38,497 nt of DNA, taken from contig NW_003108664.1 in the NCBI RefSeq assembly GCF_000003605.2, forward strand, positions 3,651 to 42,147. The letters are read 5' to 3'. Numbering within the stretch: position 1 is the first letter of the stretch; the number at the start of each line of letters is the position of its first letter. This DNA is from Saccoglossus kowalevskii (Eukaryota; Hemichordata; Enteropneusta; Harrimaniidae). Of the stretch, positions 1-11,134 are shown in pieces. The position numbers and the translations under genes were made by a program. The notes below the pieces were generated by a model that saw nothing but the letters and a program-made list of their open reading frames with translations, made no database searches and was not told the DNA's origin.

Positions 1-767
1 GTATATTTACCATATGTCATTTTCATGACAACCCCGCAGTTAAATTTCGAAAATATTAAGTAAATGTTGCGTGAATGCCTCATATATCAGCTGATTATCA
101 CAACAGTCAAGCGAAAAATCGACAACAAACTGGTTACAAAGTTGTGAAAAGCGATTGCAAAGTTGGTAGTTTCATTCGGGATTGTTACCAGTGATATCAT
201 AATAACATGTCCCATAGTTAAAAGTTCGAAAATGTGAATAAATATTTCGTACATTGATGTTAAATTACCGTAATGTTACTCCAAGTATGTAGAGGTCATA
301 GTTCAATCCTAGAAGGTATTTGTACAAGCAATATCGAATTTAAGACATCCAAAAACAAGAAATAGTCGCCAATTCGGCTTAATTTCAAATACTTTTTGCA
401 GCTGAGTGGTTGGGTGACTGACATATGTTTTAAGTAAAGCACGATCGGGCGTGGTTAGTACATGCATGGGAGACTCTCTCAATAAACGAGCTGTTGAATT
501 TACTTTTTTTTGTTCCATCACACACATGGAAATGATATATGGCAACGTTCCTGCCTCTTTGCTTACTGCGATGTCAATAATTTATAGTGGAAAATCGTGG
601 CATTTTTGTAAGTTTTTTGATTTAATGGAATGTTTTAAAATTCCTTCCAAATTTCGAGAACAAACTGTTGATGCTGTCGGCACGTAGTGGGTTGTAAGAT
701 GTTAACGCACAGCGCAAATTTGTTCAAAGTGAGTGCAAAGTTGTGCAAATCATTGAAAAGTCTATAG
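1..767 (+). repeat. Satellite unit U0 (left partial)
   Basis: The left end is cut by the window edge. The unit has TATATCAG instead of TATATAAG near 84. From about 556 it carries the variant CTCTTTGCTTACTGCGATG and then ATAGTGGAAAA, which it shares with U34 (near 32253). It also has GTACAAGCAATATCGAATTT, a variant seen again in U39 and U40. Confidence 0.95.
432..493 (+). pseudogene. 5S rRNA-like segment in U0
   Basis: This copy departs from the array consensus at four of 62 positions (T31A, C46T, G49C, C54A), so box C and the GAATAC block are both damaged. A T8 run follows. With U27 it is the most diverged copy in the window. Confidence 0.75.
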
Positions 768-1708
768 ATGTATTTGTATATATGTCCCAAGTTGTTGGCA
801 TATAGAAACGCGCAGTGTAACGTCGACAAATTTAATAAAAGCCAGTTGAAAGCAGTCAATAAATGTTCACATGAGCTGACTGTAAAATTGCAGAAAACAG
901 CGTGCAAAGTTGTAAAAAACGAAGGAAATGTTGGCGGAGTTGCTTGTATATTTACCCTAAGTCATTATCATGACATCCCCGCAGTTAAATTTCGAAAATA
1001 TTAAGTAAATGTTGCGTGAATGCCTCATATATCAGCAGATTATCACGACAGTCAAGCGAAAAATCGACAATAAACTGGTTACAAAGTTGTGAAAAGCGAT
1101 TGCAAAGTTGGTAGTTTCATTCGGGATTGTTACCTGTGATATCATACTAACGTTTCCCATAGTTAAAAGTTTGAAAATGTGAATAAATATTTCGTACAAT
1201 GATGTTAAATTACCATAGTGTTACTCCAAGTATGTAGAGGACATAGGTCAATCCTAGAAGGTATTTGTGCAAGCAATATCGATTTAAAGACATCCAAAAA
1301 CATGAAATAGTCGCCAATTCGGTTTAATTTCAAATAAGTCTTGCAGCTGAGTGGTTGGGTGACTGACATATTTTTTAAGTAAAGCACGATCGGGCGTGGT
1401 TAGTACTTGCATGGGAGATTCCCTGAATACACGAGCTGTTGAATTTACTTTTTTTTTCATCACACACATGGAAATGATATTAGGCAACGTTCCTGCCTTT
1501 TTCCTTACTGTGATGTCAATCATTTATAGTTGAAAATCGTGCCGTTTTTGTAAGTTTTTTATTTAATGGAAATGTTTTAAAATTCCTTCTAAATTTCGAG
1601 AACAAGCTGTTGATGCTGTCGGCACGTAGTGGGTTGTAAGATGTTAACGCACAGCGCAAAGTTGTTCAAAGTGGGTGCAAAGTAGTGCAAAGTCATGAAA
1701 ATCTATAG
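768..1708 (+). repeat. Satellite unit U1
   Basis: 941 bp. Diagnostic variants are TTTACCCTAAG, GACATCCCC, TATATCAG, ATACTAACGTTTCCC near 1143, ACAATGATG and GAGGACATA. The last variants recur together in U23, about 20.7 kb away. Confidence 0.95.
1377..1438 (+). pseudogene. 5S rRNA-like segment in U1
   Basis: One departure from the array consensus, C43T in box C (GGGAGATTCCC). A T9 run follows. Confidence 0.8.
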
Positions 1709-2649
1709 ATGTATTTGTATATATGTCCCAAGTGTGTCATATAGAACCGCGCAGTGTAAAGTCGACAAATTTAATAAAAGCCAGTTGAAAGCAGTCAATA
1801 AATGTTCACATGAGCTGACTGTAAAATTGCAGAAAACAGCGTGCAAAGTTGTAAAAAACGAAGGAAATGTTGGCGGAGTTGCTTGTATATTTAACTAAGT
1901 CATTATCATAACAACCCCGCAGTTAAATTTCGAAAATATTAAGTAAATATTGCGTGAATGCCTCATATATAAGCAGATTATCACAACAGTCAAGCGAAAA
2001 ATCGACAACAAACTGGTTACAAAGTTGTGAAAAGCGATTGCAAAGTTGGTAGTTTCATTCGGGATTGTTACCTGTGATATCATAATAACATGTCCCATAG
2101 TTAAAAGTTCGAAAATGTGAATAAATATTTCGTACATTGATGTTAAATTACCGTAGTGTTACTCCAAGTATGTAGAGGTCATAGGTCAATCCTAGAAGGT
2201 ATTTGTGCAAGCAATATCGATTTTAAGACATCCAAAAACATGAAATAGTCGCCAATTCGGTTTAATTTCAAATAAGTCTTGCAGCTGAGTGGTTGGGTGA
2301 CTGACAAATGTTTTAAGTAAAGCACGATCGGGCGTGGTTAGTACTTGCATGGGAGACTCCCTGAATTCACGAGCTGTTGCATTTACTTTGTTTTTTCATC
2401 ACACACATGGAAATGATATAATGCAACGTTCCTGCCTTTTTCCTTACTGTGATGTCAATCATTTATAGTTGAAAATCGTGGCATTTTCGTAAGTTTTTTT
2501 ATTTAATGGAATGTTTTAAAATTCATTCCAAATTTCGAAAACAAGCTGTTGATGCTGTCGGCACGTAGTGGATTGTAAGATGTTAACGCACAGCGCAAAG
2601 TTGCTCAAAGTGAGTGCAAAGTTGTGTAAAGTCATTGAAAAGTCTATAG
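1709..2649 (+). repeat. Satellite unit U2
   Basis: 941 bp. The unit start is AGTCATGAAAATC with a lost base before it. ATCATAACAACC and AAATATTGCG are shared with U37-U39. AATTCATTCCAAATTTCGAAAA near its end is also shared with U37 and U38 in two adjacent parts (ATTCATTCC and TTTCGAAAAC). Confidence 0.95.
2315..2376 (+). pseudogene. 5S rRNA-like segment in U2
   Basis: One departure, A53T in the GAATAC block. The T tract is T3-G-T6. Confidence 0.8.
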
Positions 2650-3596
2650 ATGTATTTTTACATATGTCCCAAGTTGTTGGCATATAGAAACGCGCAGTGT
2701 AACGTCGACAAATTTAATAAAAGCCAGTTGAAAGCAGTCAATAAATGTTCACATGAGCTGACTGTAAAATGGCAGAAAACAGCGTGCAAAGTTGCAAAAA
2801 ACGAAGGAAATGTTGGCGGAGTTGCTTGTATATTTAACCTAAGTCATTATCATGACAACCCCGCAGTTAAATTTCGAAAATATTAAGTAAATGTTTCGTG
2901 AATGTCTCATATATAAGCAGATTATCACAACAGTCAAGTGAAAAAAAATCGACAACAAACTGGTTACAAAGTTGTGTAAAGCGATTGCAAAGTTGGTAGT
3001 TTCATTCGGGATTGTTACCTGTGATATCATAATAAAATGTCCCATAGTTAAAAGTTCGAAAATGTGAATGAATATTTCGTACATTGATGTTAAATTACCG
3101 TAGTGTTACTCCAAGTATGTAGAGGTCATAGGTCAATCCTAGAAGGTATTTGTGCAAGCAATATCGATTTTAAGACATCCAAAAACATGAAATAGTCGCC
3201 AATTCGGTTTAATTTCAAATAAGTCTTGCAGCTGAGTGGTTGGGTGACTGACAAATGTTTTAAGTAAAGCACGATCGGGCGTGGTTAGTACTTGCATGGG
3301 AGACTCCCTGAATACACGAGCTGTTGCATTTACTTTGTTTTTTCATCACACACATGGAAATGATATAATGCAACGTTCCCGCCTTTTTCCTTACTGTGAT
3401 GTCAATCATTTATAGTTGAAAATCGTAGCATTTTCGTAAGTTTTTTTATTTAATGGAATGTTTTCAAATTCATTCCAAATTTCGAAAACAAGCTGTTGAT
3501 GCTGTCGGCACGTAGTGGGTTGTAAGATGTTAACGCACAGCGCAAAGTTGCTCAAAGTGAGTGCAAAGTTGTGTAAAGTCATTGAAAAGTCTATAG
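2650..3596 (+). repeat. Satellite unit U3
   Basis: 947 bp. The extra length comes from an A8 run (near 2940) where most copies have A5. GTTGCAAAAAACG (near 2791) is a variant shared with U4, U38 and U39. It also has AATGTTTCGTGAATGTCTC. Confidence 0.95.
3262..3323 (+). pseudogene. 5S rRNA-like segment in U3
   Basis: Identical to the array consensus over 62 nt. T3-G-T6 follows. Confidence 0.8.
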
Positions 3597-4544
3597 ATGT
3601 ATTTGTACATATGTCCCAAGTTGTTGGCATATAGAAACGCGCAGTGTAACGTCGACAAATTTAATAAAAGCCAGTTGAAAGCAGTCAATAAATGTTCACA
3701 TGAGCTGACTGTAAAATGGCAGAAAACAGCGTGCAAAGTTGCAAAAAACGAAGGAAATGTTGGCGGAGTTGCTTGTATATTTAACCTAAGTCATTATCAT
3801 GACAACCCCGCAGTTAAATTTCGAAAATATTAAGTAAATGTTGCGTGAATGTCTCATATATAAGCAGATTATCACAACAGTCAAGTGAAAAAAAATCGAC
3901 AACAAACTGGTTACAAAGTTGTGTAAAGCGATTGCAAAGTTTGAGGTTTCATTCGGGATTGTTACCTGTGATATCATAATAAAATGTCCCATAGTTAAAA
4001 GTTCGAAAATGTGAATGAATATTTCGTACATTGATGTTAAATTACCGTAGTGTTACTCCAAGTATGTAAAGGTCATAGGTCAATCCTAGAAGGTATTTGT
4101 GAAAGCAATATCGATTTTAAGACATCCAAAAACATGAAATAGTCGCCAATTCGGTTCAATTTCAAATAAGTCTTGCAGCTGAGTGGTTGGGTGACTGACA
4201 AATGTTTTAAGTAAAGCACGATCGGGCGTGGATAGTAATTGCATGGGAGACTCCCTGAATACACGAGCTGTTGAATTTACTTTTTGTTTTTCATCGCACA
4301 CATGGAAATGATATAAGGCAACGTTCCTGCCTTTTTCCTTACTGTGATGTCAATCATTTATAGTTGAAAATCGTGGCATTTTTGTAAGTTTTTTTATTTA
4401 ATGGAATGTTTTAAAATTCCTTCCAAATTTCGAGAACAAGCTGTTGATGCTGTCGGCACGTAGTGGGATGTAAGATGTTAACGCACAGTGCAAAGTTGTT
4501 CAAAGTGAGTGCAAAGTTGTGCAAAGTCATTGAAAAGTCTATAG
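3597..4544 (+). repeat. Satellite unit U4
   Basis: 948 bp, the longest unit. It shares the A8 run (near 3888) and GAATGTCTC with U3, so the two are a recent adjacent duplicate. TTTGAGGTTTC near 3940 is private to this copy. Confidence 0.95.
4209..4270 (+). pseudogene. 5S rRNA-like segment in U4
   Basis: Two departures, T24A and C30A, both inside the otherwise stable TGGTTAGTACTTG core. T5-G-T5 follows. Confidence 0.8.
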
Positions 4545-5484
4545 ATGTATTTGTATATATGTCCCAATTTGTTGGCATATAGAAACGCGCAATGTAACGT
4601 CGACAAATTTAATAAAAGCCAGTTGAAAGCAGTCAATAAATGTTCACATGAGCTGACTGTAAAATGGAGAAAACAGCGTGCAAAGTTGTAAAAACGAAGG
4701 AAATGTTGGCGGAGTTGCTTGTATATTTACCTAAGTCATTATCATGACAACCCCGCAGTAAATTTCGAAAATATTAAGTAAATGTTGCGTGAATGCCTCA
4801 TATATAAGCAGATTATCACAACAGTCAAGTGAAAAATCGACAACAAACTGGTTACAAAGTTGTGTAAAGCGATTGCAAAGTTGGTAGTTTCATTCGGGAT
4901 TGTTACCTGTGATATCATAATAACATGTCCAATAGTTAAAAGTTCGAAAATGTGAATAAATATTTTGTACATTGATGTTAAATTACTGTAGTGTTACTCC
5001 AAGTATGTAGAGGTCATAGGTCAATCCTAGAAGGTATTTGTGCAAGCAATATCGATTTTAAGACATCCAAAAACATGAAATAGTCGCCAATTCGGTTTAA
5101 TTGCAAATAAGTCTTGCAGCTGAGTGGTTGGGTGACTGACAAATGTTTTAAGTAAAGCACGATCGGGCGTGGTTAGTACTTGCATGGGAGACTCCCTGAA
5201 TACACGAGCTGTTGCATTTACTTTGTTTTTTCATCACACACATGGAAATGATATAATGCAAAGTTCCTGCCTTTTTCCTTACTGTGATGTCAATCATTTA
5301 TAGTTGAAAATCGTGGCATTTTCGTAAGTTTTTTTATTTAATGGAATGTTTTAAAATTCCTTCCAAATTTCGAAAACAAGCTGTTGATGCTGTCGGCACG
5401 TAGTGGGTTGTAAGATGTTAACGCACAGCGCAAAGTTGCTCAAAGTGAGTGCAAAGTTGTGTAAAGTCATTGAAAAGTCTATAG
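4545..5484 (+). repeat. Satellite unit U5
   Basis: 940 bp. Four single-base deletions fall within about 100 nt (4664-4760). The body matches U35: GTCCAATAGTT, ATTACTGTAG and ATGCAAAGTTCC occur in both. Confidence 0.95.
5150..5211 (+). pseudogene. 5S rRNA-like segment in U5
   Basis: Identical to the array consensus. T3-G-T6 follows. Confidence 0.8.
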
Positions 5485-6093
5485 ATGTATTTGTACATAT
5501 GTCCCAAGTTGTTGGCATATAGAAACGCGCAGTGTAACGTCGACAAATTTAATAAAAGCCAGTTGAAAGCAGTCAATAAATGTTCACATGAGCTGACTGT
5601 AAAATGGCAGAAAACAGCGTGCAAAGTTGTAAAAAACGAAGGAAATGTTGGCGGAGTTGCTTGTATATTTAACCTAAGTCATTATCATGACAACCCCGCA
5701 GTTAAATTTCGAAAATATTAAGTAAATGTTGCGTGAATGCCTCATATATAAGCAGATTATCACAACAGTCAAGTGAAAAATCGACAACAAACTGGTTACA
5801 AAGTTGTGTAAAGCGATTGCAAAGTTGGTAGTTTCATTCGGGATTGTTACCTGTGATATCATAATAACATGTCCCATAGTTAAAAGTTCGAAAATGTGAA
5901 TAAATATTTCGTACATTGATGTTAAATTACCGTAGTGTTACTCCAAGTATGTAGAGGTCATAGGTCAATCCTAGAAGGTATTTGTGCAAGCAATATCGAT
6001 TTTAAGACATCCAAAAACATAAAATAGTCGCCAATTCGGTTTAATTTCAAATAAGTCTTGCAGCTGAGTGGTTGGGTGACTGACATATGTTTT

Positions 6094-6155
6094 AAGTAAA
6101 GCACGATCGGGCGTGGTTAGTACTTGCATGGGAGACTCCCTGAATACACGAGCTG
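6094..6155 (+). pseudogene. 5S rRNA-like segment in U6
   Basis: Identical to the array consensus. It is followed by an uninterrupted T9 run. Confidence 0.8.
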
Positions 6156-6165
6156 TTGAATTTAC

Positions 6166-6174
6166 TTTTTTTTT
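6166..6174 (+). terminator. T9 run after 5S-like segment (example copy, U6)
   Basis: Nine consecutive T begin 11 nt after the 5S-like segment. Runs of four or more T on the non-template strand end Pol III transcripts, and genuine 5S genes end this way. Every one of the 41 copies has a run of at least five T at this place, either intact (up to T11 in U21) or split by one G, C or A. This is a candidate by position only; no transcript is shown. Confidence 0.4.
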
Positions 6175-6428
6175 CATCACACACATGGAAATGATATAAG
6201 GCAACGTTCCTGCCTTTTTCCTTACTGTGATGTCAATCATTTATAGTTGAAAATCGTGGCATTTTTGTAAGTTTTTTTTATTTAATGGAATGTTTTAAAA
6301 TTCCTTCCAAATTTCGAGAACAAGCTGTTGATGCTGTCGGCACGTAGTGGGTTGTAAGATGTTAACGCACAGCGCAAAGTTGTTCAAAGTGAGTGCAAAG
6401 TTGTGCAAAGTCATTGAAAAATCTATAG

Positions 6429-7368
6429 ATGTATTTGTATATATGTCCCAAGTTGTTGGCATATAGAAACGCGCAGTGTAACGTCGACAAATTTAATAAA
6501 CGCCAGTTGAAATCAGTCAATAAATGTTCACATGAGCTGACTGTAAAATGGCAGAAAACAGCGTGCAAAGTTGTAAAAAACGAAGGAAATGTTGGCGGAG
6601 TTGCTTGTATATTTAACTAAGTCATTATCATGACAACCCCCGCAGTTACATTTGAAAATATTAAGTAAATGTGCGTGAATGCCTTCATATATAAGCAGAT
6701 TATCACAACAGTCAAGCGAAAAATCGACAACAAACTGGTTACAAAGTTGTGAAAAGCGATTGCAAAGTTGGTAGTTTCATTCGGGATTGTTACCTGTGAT
6801 TTCATAATAACATGTCCCATAGTTAAAAGTTCGAAAATGTGAATAAATATTTCGTACATTGATGTTAAATTACCGTAGTGTTACTCCAAGTATGTAGAGG
6901 TCATAGGTCAATCCTAGAAGGTATTTGTGCAAGCGATATCGATTTTAAGACATCCAAAAACATGAAATTGTCGCCAATTCGGTTTAATTTCAAATAAGTC
7001 TTGCAGCTGAGTGGTTAGGTGACTGTCATATGTTTTAAGTAAAGCACGATCGGGCGTGGTTAGTACTTGCATGGGAGATTCCCTGAATACACGAGCTGTT
7101 GAATTTACTTTTTTTTTCATCACACACATGGAAATGATATTAAGGCAACGTCTGCGTTTTTCCTTACTGTGATGTCAATCATTATAGTGAAAATCGTGGC
7201 ATTTTGTAAGTTTTTTTTATTTAACGGAATGTTTTAAAATTCCTTTCCAAATTTCGAGAACAAGCTGTTGATGCTGTCGGCATGTAGTGGGTTGTAAGAT
7301 GTTAACGCACAGCGCAAAGTTGTTCAAAGTGAGTGCAAAGTTGTGCAAAGTCATTGAAAAGTCTATAG
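6429..7368 (+). repeat. Satellite unit U7
   Basis: 940 bp. Two clusters of 1-nt indels occur, at 6617-6690 and 7140-7250. They include lost bases in TTCG, GTTGCG, ATTTATAG and AGTTG, and extra bases in C and T runs. Confidence 0.95.
7037..7098 (+). pseudogene. 5S rRNA-like segment in U7
   Basis: One departure, C43T in box C, as in U1 and U31. A T9 run follows. The segment is free of indels although dense indel clusters lie in the same unit. Confidence 0.8.
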
Positions 7369-8311
7369 ATGTATTTGTATATATGTCCCAAGTTGTTGGC
7401 ATATAGAAACGCGCAGTGTAACGTCGACAAATTTAATAAAAGCCAGTTGAAATCAGTCAATAAATGTTCACATGAGCTGACTGTAAAATTGCAGAAAACA
7501 GCGTGCAAAGTTGTAAAAAACGAAGGAAATGTTGGCGGAGTTGCTTGTATATTTAACCTTAGTCATTATCATGACAACCCCGCAGTTAAATTTCGAAGAT
7601 ATTAAGTAAATGTTGCGTGAATGCCTCATATATAAGCAGATTATCACAACAGTCAAGCGAAATATCGACAACAAACTGGTTACAAAGTTATGAAAAGCGA
7701 TTGCAAAGTTGGTAGTTTCATTCAGGATTGTTACCTGTGATATCATAATAACATGTCCCATAGTTAAAAGTTCGAAAATGTGAATAAATATTTCGTACAT
7801 TGATGTTAAATTACCGTAGTGTTACTCCAAGTATGTAGAGGTCATAGGTCAATCCTAGAAGGTATTTGTGCAAGCAATATCGATTTTAAGACATCCAAAA
7901 ACATGAAATAGTCGCCAATTCGGTTTAATTTCAAATAAGTCTTGCAGCTGAGTGGTTGGGTGACTGACATATGTATTAAGTAAAGCACGATTGGACGTGG
8001 TTAGTACTTGCATGGGAGACTCGCTGAATACACGAGCTGTTGCATTTACTTTTTTTTTCATCACACACATGGAAATGATATAAGGCAACGTTCCTGCCTT
8101 TTTCCTTACTGTGATGTCAATCATTTATAGTTGAAAATTGTGGCATTTTTGTAAGTTTTTTTATTTAATGGAATGTTTTAAAATTCCTTCCAAATTTCGA
8201 GAACAAGCTGTTGATGCTGTCGGCACGTAGTGGGTTGTAAGATGTTAACGCACAGCGCAAAGTTGTTCAAAGTGAGTGCAAAGTTGTGCAAAGTCATTGA
8301 AAAGTCTATAG
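7369..8311 (+). repeat. Satellite unit U8
   Basis: 943 bp. Private variants are TTCAGGATTG, CGAAATATCGAC and AAGTTATGAAAAG. Confidence 0.95.
7978..8039 (+). pseudogene. 5S rRNA-like segment in U8
   Basis: Three departures: C15T and G18A in the GATCGGGC part of box A, and C46G in box C. A T9 run follows. Confidence 0.78.
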
Positions 8312-9255
8312 ATGTATTTGTATATATGTCCCAAATTGTTGGCATATAGAAACGCGCAGTGTAACGTCAACAAATTTAATAAAAGCCAGTTGAAAGCAGT
8401 CAATAAATGTTCACATGAGCTGACTGTAAAATTGCAGAAAACAGCGTGCAAAGTTGTAAAAAACGAAGGAAATGTTGGCGGAGTTGCTTGTATATTTAAC
8501 CTAAGTCATTATCATGACAACCCCGCAGTTAAATTTCGAAAATATTAAGTAAATGTTGCGTGAATGCCTCATATATAAGCAGATTATCACAACAGTCAAG
8601 CGAAAAATCGACAACAAACTGGTTACAAAGTTGTGAAAAGCGATTGCAAAGTTGGTAGTTTCATTCGGGATTGTTAACTGTGATAGCATAATAACATGTC
8701 CCATAGTTAAAAGTTCGAAAATGTGAATAAATATTTCGTACATTGATGTTAAATTACCGTAGTGTTACTCCAAGTATGTAGAGGTCATAGGTCAATCCTA
8801 GAAGGTATTTGTGCAAGCAATATCGATTTTAAGACATCCAAAAACATGAAATAGTCGCCAATTCGGTTTAATTTCAAATAAGTCTTGCAGCTGAGTGGTT
8901 GGGTGACTGACAAATATTTTAAGTAAATCACGATCGGGCGTGGTTAGTACTTGCATGGGAGACTCCCTGAATACACGAGCTGTTGCATTTACTTTGTTTT
9001 TTCATCACACACATGGAAATGATATAAGGCAACGTTCCTGCCTTTTTCCTTACTGTGATGTCAATCATTTATAGTTGAAAATCGTGGCATTTTTGTAAGT
9101 TTTTTTATTTAATGGAATGTTTTAAAATTCCTTCCAAATTTCGAGAACAAGCTGTTGATGCTGTCGGCACGTAGTGGGATGTAAGATGTTAACGCACAGC
9201 GCAAACTTGTTCAAAGTGAGTGCAAAGTTGTGCAAAGTCATTGAAAAGTCTATAG
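8312..9255 (+). repeat. Satellite unit U9
   Basis: 944 bp. CGTCAACAAATTT near 8366 is shared with U30. GTTAACTGTGATAGCAT replaces the usual GATATCAT. Confidence 0.95.
8921..8982 (+). pseudogene. 5S rRNA-like segment in U9
   Basis: One departure, G8T in box A (AAGTAAATCA). T3-G-T6 follows. Confidence 0.8.
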
Positions 9256-10194
9256 ATGTATTTGTATGTATGTCCCAATTTGTTGGCATATAGAAACGCG
9301 CAATGTAACGTCGACAAATTTAATAAAAGCCAGTTGAAAGCAGTCAATAAATGTTCACATGAGCTGACTGTAAAATGGGAGAAAACAGCGTGCAATGTGT
9401 AAAAACGAAGGAAATGTTGGCGGATTTACTGTATATTTAACTAAGTCATTATCATGACAACCCCGCAGTTAAATTTCGAAAACATTAAGTAAATGTTGCG
9501 TGAATGCCTCATATATAAGCAGATTATCATAACAGTCAAGCGGAAAATCGACAACAAACTGGTTACAAAGTTGTGAAAAGCTGTTGCAAAGTTGGTAGTT
9601 TCATTCGGGATTGTTACCTATGATATCATAATAACATGTCCCATAGTTAAAAGTTCGAAAATGTGAATAAATATTTCGTACATTGATGTTAAATTACCGT
9701 AGTGTTACTTCAAGTATGTAGAGGTCATAGGTCAATGCTAGAAGGTATTTGTGCAAGCAATATCGATTTTAAGACATCCAAAAACCTGAAATAGTCGCCA
9801 ATTCGGTTTAATTTCAAATAAGTCTTGCAGCTGAGTGGTTAGGTGATTGACATATATTTAAAGAAAAGCACGACCGGGCGTGGTTAGTACTTGCATGGGA
9901 GACTCCCTGAATACATGAGCTGTTGAATTTACTTTTTTTTTCATCACACACATGGAAATGATATAAGGCAACGTTCCTGCCTTTTCCTTACTGTAATGTC
10001 AATCGTTTATAGTTGAAAATCGGTGGCATTTTTGTAAGTTTTTGTATTTAATGGAATGTTTTAAAATTCCTTCCAAATTTCGAGAACAAGCTGTTGATGC
10101 TGTCGGCACTTAGTGGGTTGTAAGATGTTAACGCACAGCGCAAAGTTGTTCAAAGTGAGTGCAAAGTTGTGCAAAGTCATTGAAAAGTCACTAG
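9256..10194 (+). repeat. Satellite unit U10
   Basis: 939 bp. There is an indel cluster at 9378-9440. CGAAAACATTAAG and CTATGATATC are shared with U12 but not with U11 between them. The later part has the central-subfamily block CTGTAATGTCAATCG and ATCGGTGGC. Confidence 0.95.
9861..9922 (+). pseudogene. 5S rRNA-like segment in U10
   Basis: Three departures: T4A, T14C and C56T. A T9 run follows. Confidence 0.78.
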
Positions 10195-11134
10195 ATGTAT
10201 TTGTATATATGTCCCATATTGTTGGCATATAGAAACGCGCAGTGTAACGTCGACAAATTTAATAAAAGCCAGTTGAAAGCAGTCAATAAATGTTCACAAG
10301 AGCTGACTGTAAAATTGCAGAAAACAGCGTGCAATGTTGTAAAAAACGAAGGAAATGTTGGCGGAGTTACTTGTATATTTAACCTAAGTCATTATGACAA
10401 CCCCGCAGTTAAATTTCGAAAATATTAAGTAAATGTTGCGTGAATGCCACATATATAAGCAGATTATCACAACAGTCAAGCGGAAAATCGACAACAAACT
10501 GGTTACAAAGTTGTGAAAAGCGGTTGCAAAGTTAGTAGTTTCATTCGGGATTGTTACCTGTGATATCATAATAACATGTCCCATAGTTAAAAGTTCGAAA
10601 ATGTGAATAAATATTTCGTACATTGATGTTAAATTACCGTAGTGTTACTTCAAGTATGTAGAGGTCATAGGTCAATGCTAGAAGGTATTTGTGCAAGCAA
10701 TATCGATTTTAAGACATCCAAAAACCTGAAATAGTCGCCAATTCGGTTTAATTTCAAATAAGTCTTGCAGCTGAGTGGTTGGGTGACTGACATATGTTTT
10801 AAGTAAAGCACGATCGGGCGTGGTTCGTACTTGCATGGGAGACTCCCTGAATACATGAGCTGTTGAATTTACTTTTTTTTTCATCACACACATGGAAATG
10901 ATATAAGGCAACGTTCCTGCCTTTTCCTTACTGTAATGTCAATCGTTTATAGTTGAAAATCGGTGGCATTTTTGTAAGTTTTTGTATTTAATGGAATGTT
11001 TTAAAATTCCTTCCAAATTTCGAGAACAAGCTGTTGATGCTGTCGGCACTTAGTGGGTTGTAAGATGTTAACGCACAGCGCAAAGTTGTTCAAAGTGAGT
11101 GCAAAGTTGTCCAAAGTCATTGAAAAGTCAATAT
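10195..11134 (+). repeat. Satellite unit U11
   Basis: 940 bp. It has AGTCATTATGACAACC (3 nt lost), AAGCGGTTGCAAAGTTAG and GCCACATATATAAG. The central-subfamily block is present near 10930. Confidence 0.95.
10801..10862 (+). pseudogene. 5S rRNA-like segment in U11
   Basis: Two departures, A26C (GGTTCGTAC) and C56T. A26C is shared only with U12. A T9 run follows. Confidence 0.8.

Larger units (their letters stand above)
5485..6428 (+). repeat. Satellite unit U6
   Basis: 944 bp. The first part belongs with U36 (GTACATATGTCCC, AAGTGAAAAATCG). The second part is of the commoner type, with a T9 run and TTCGAGAACAAG. Confidence 0.95.
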
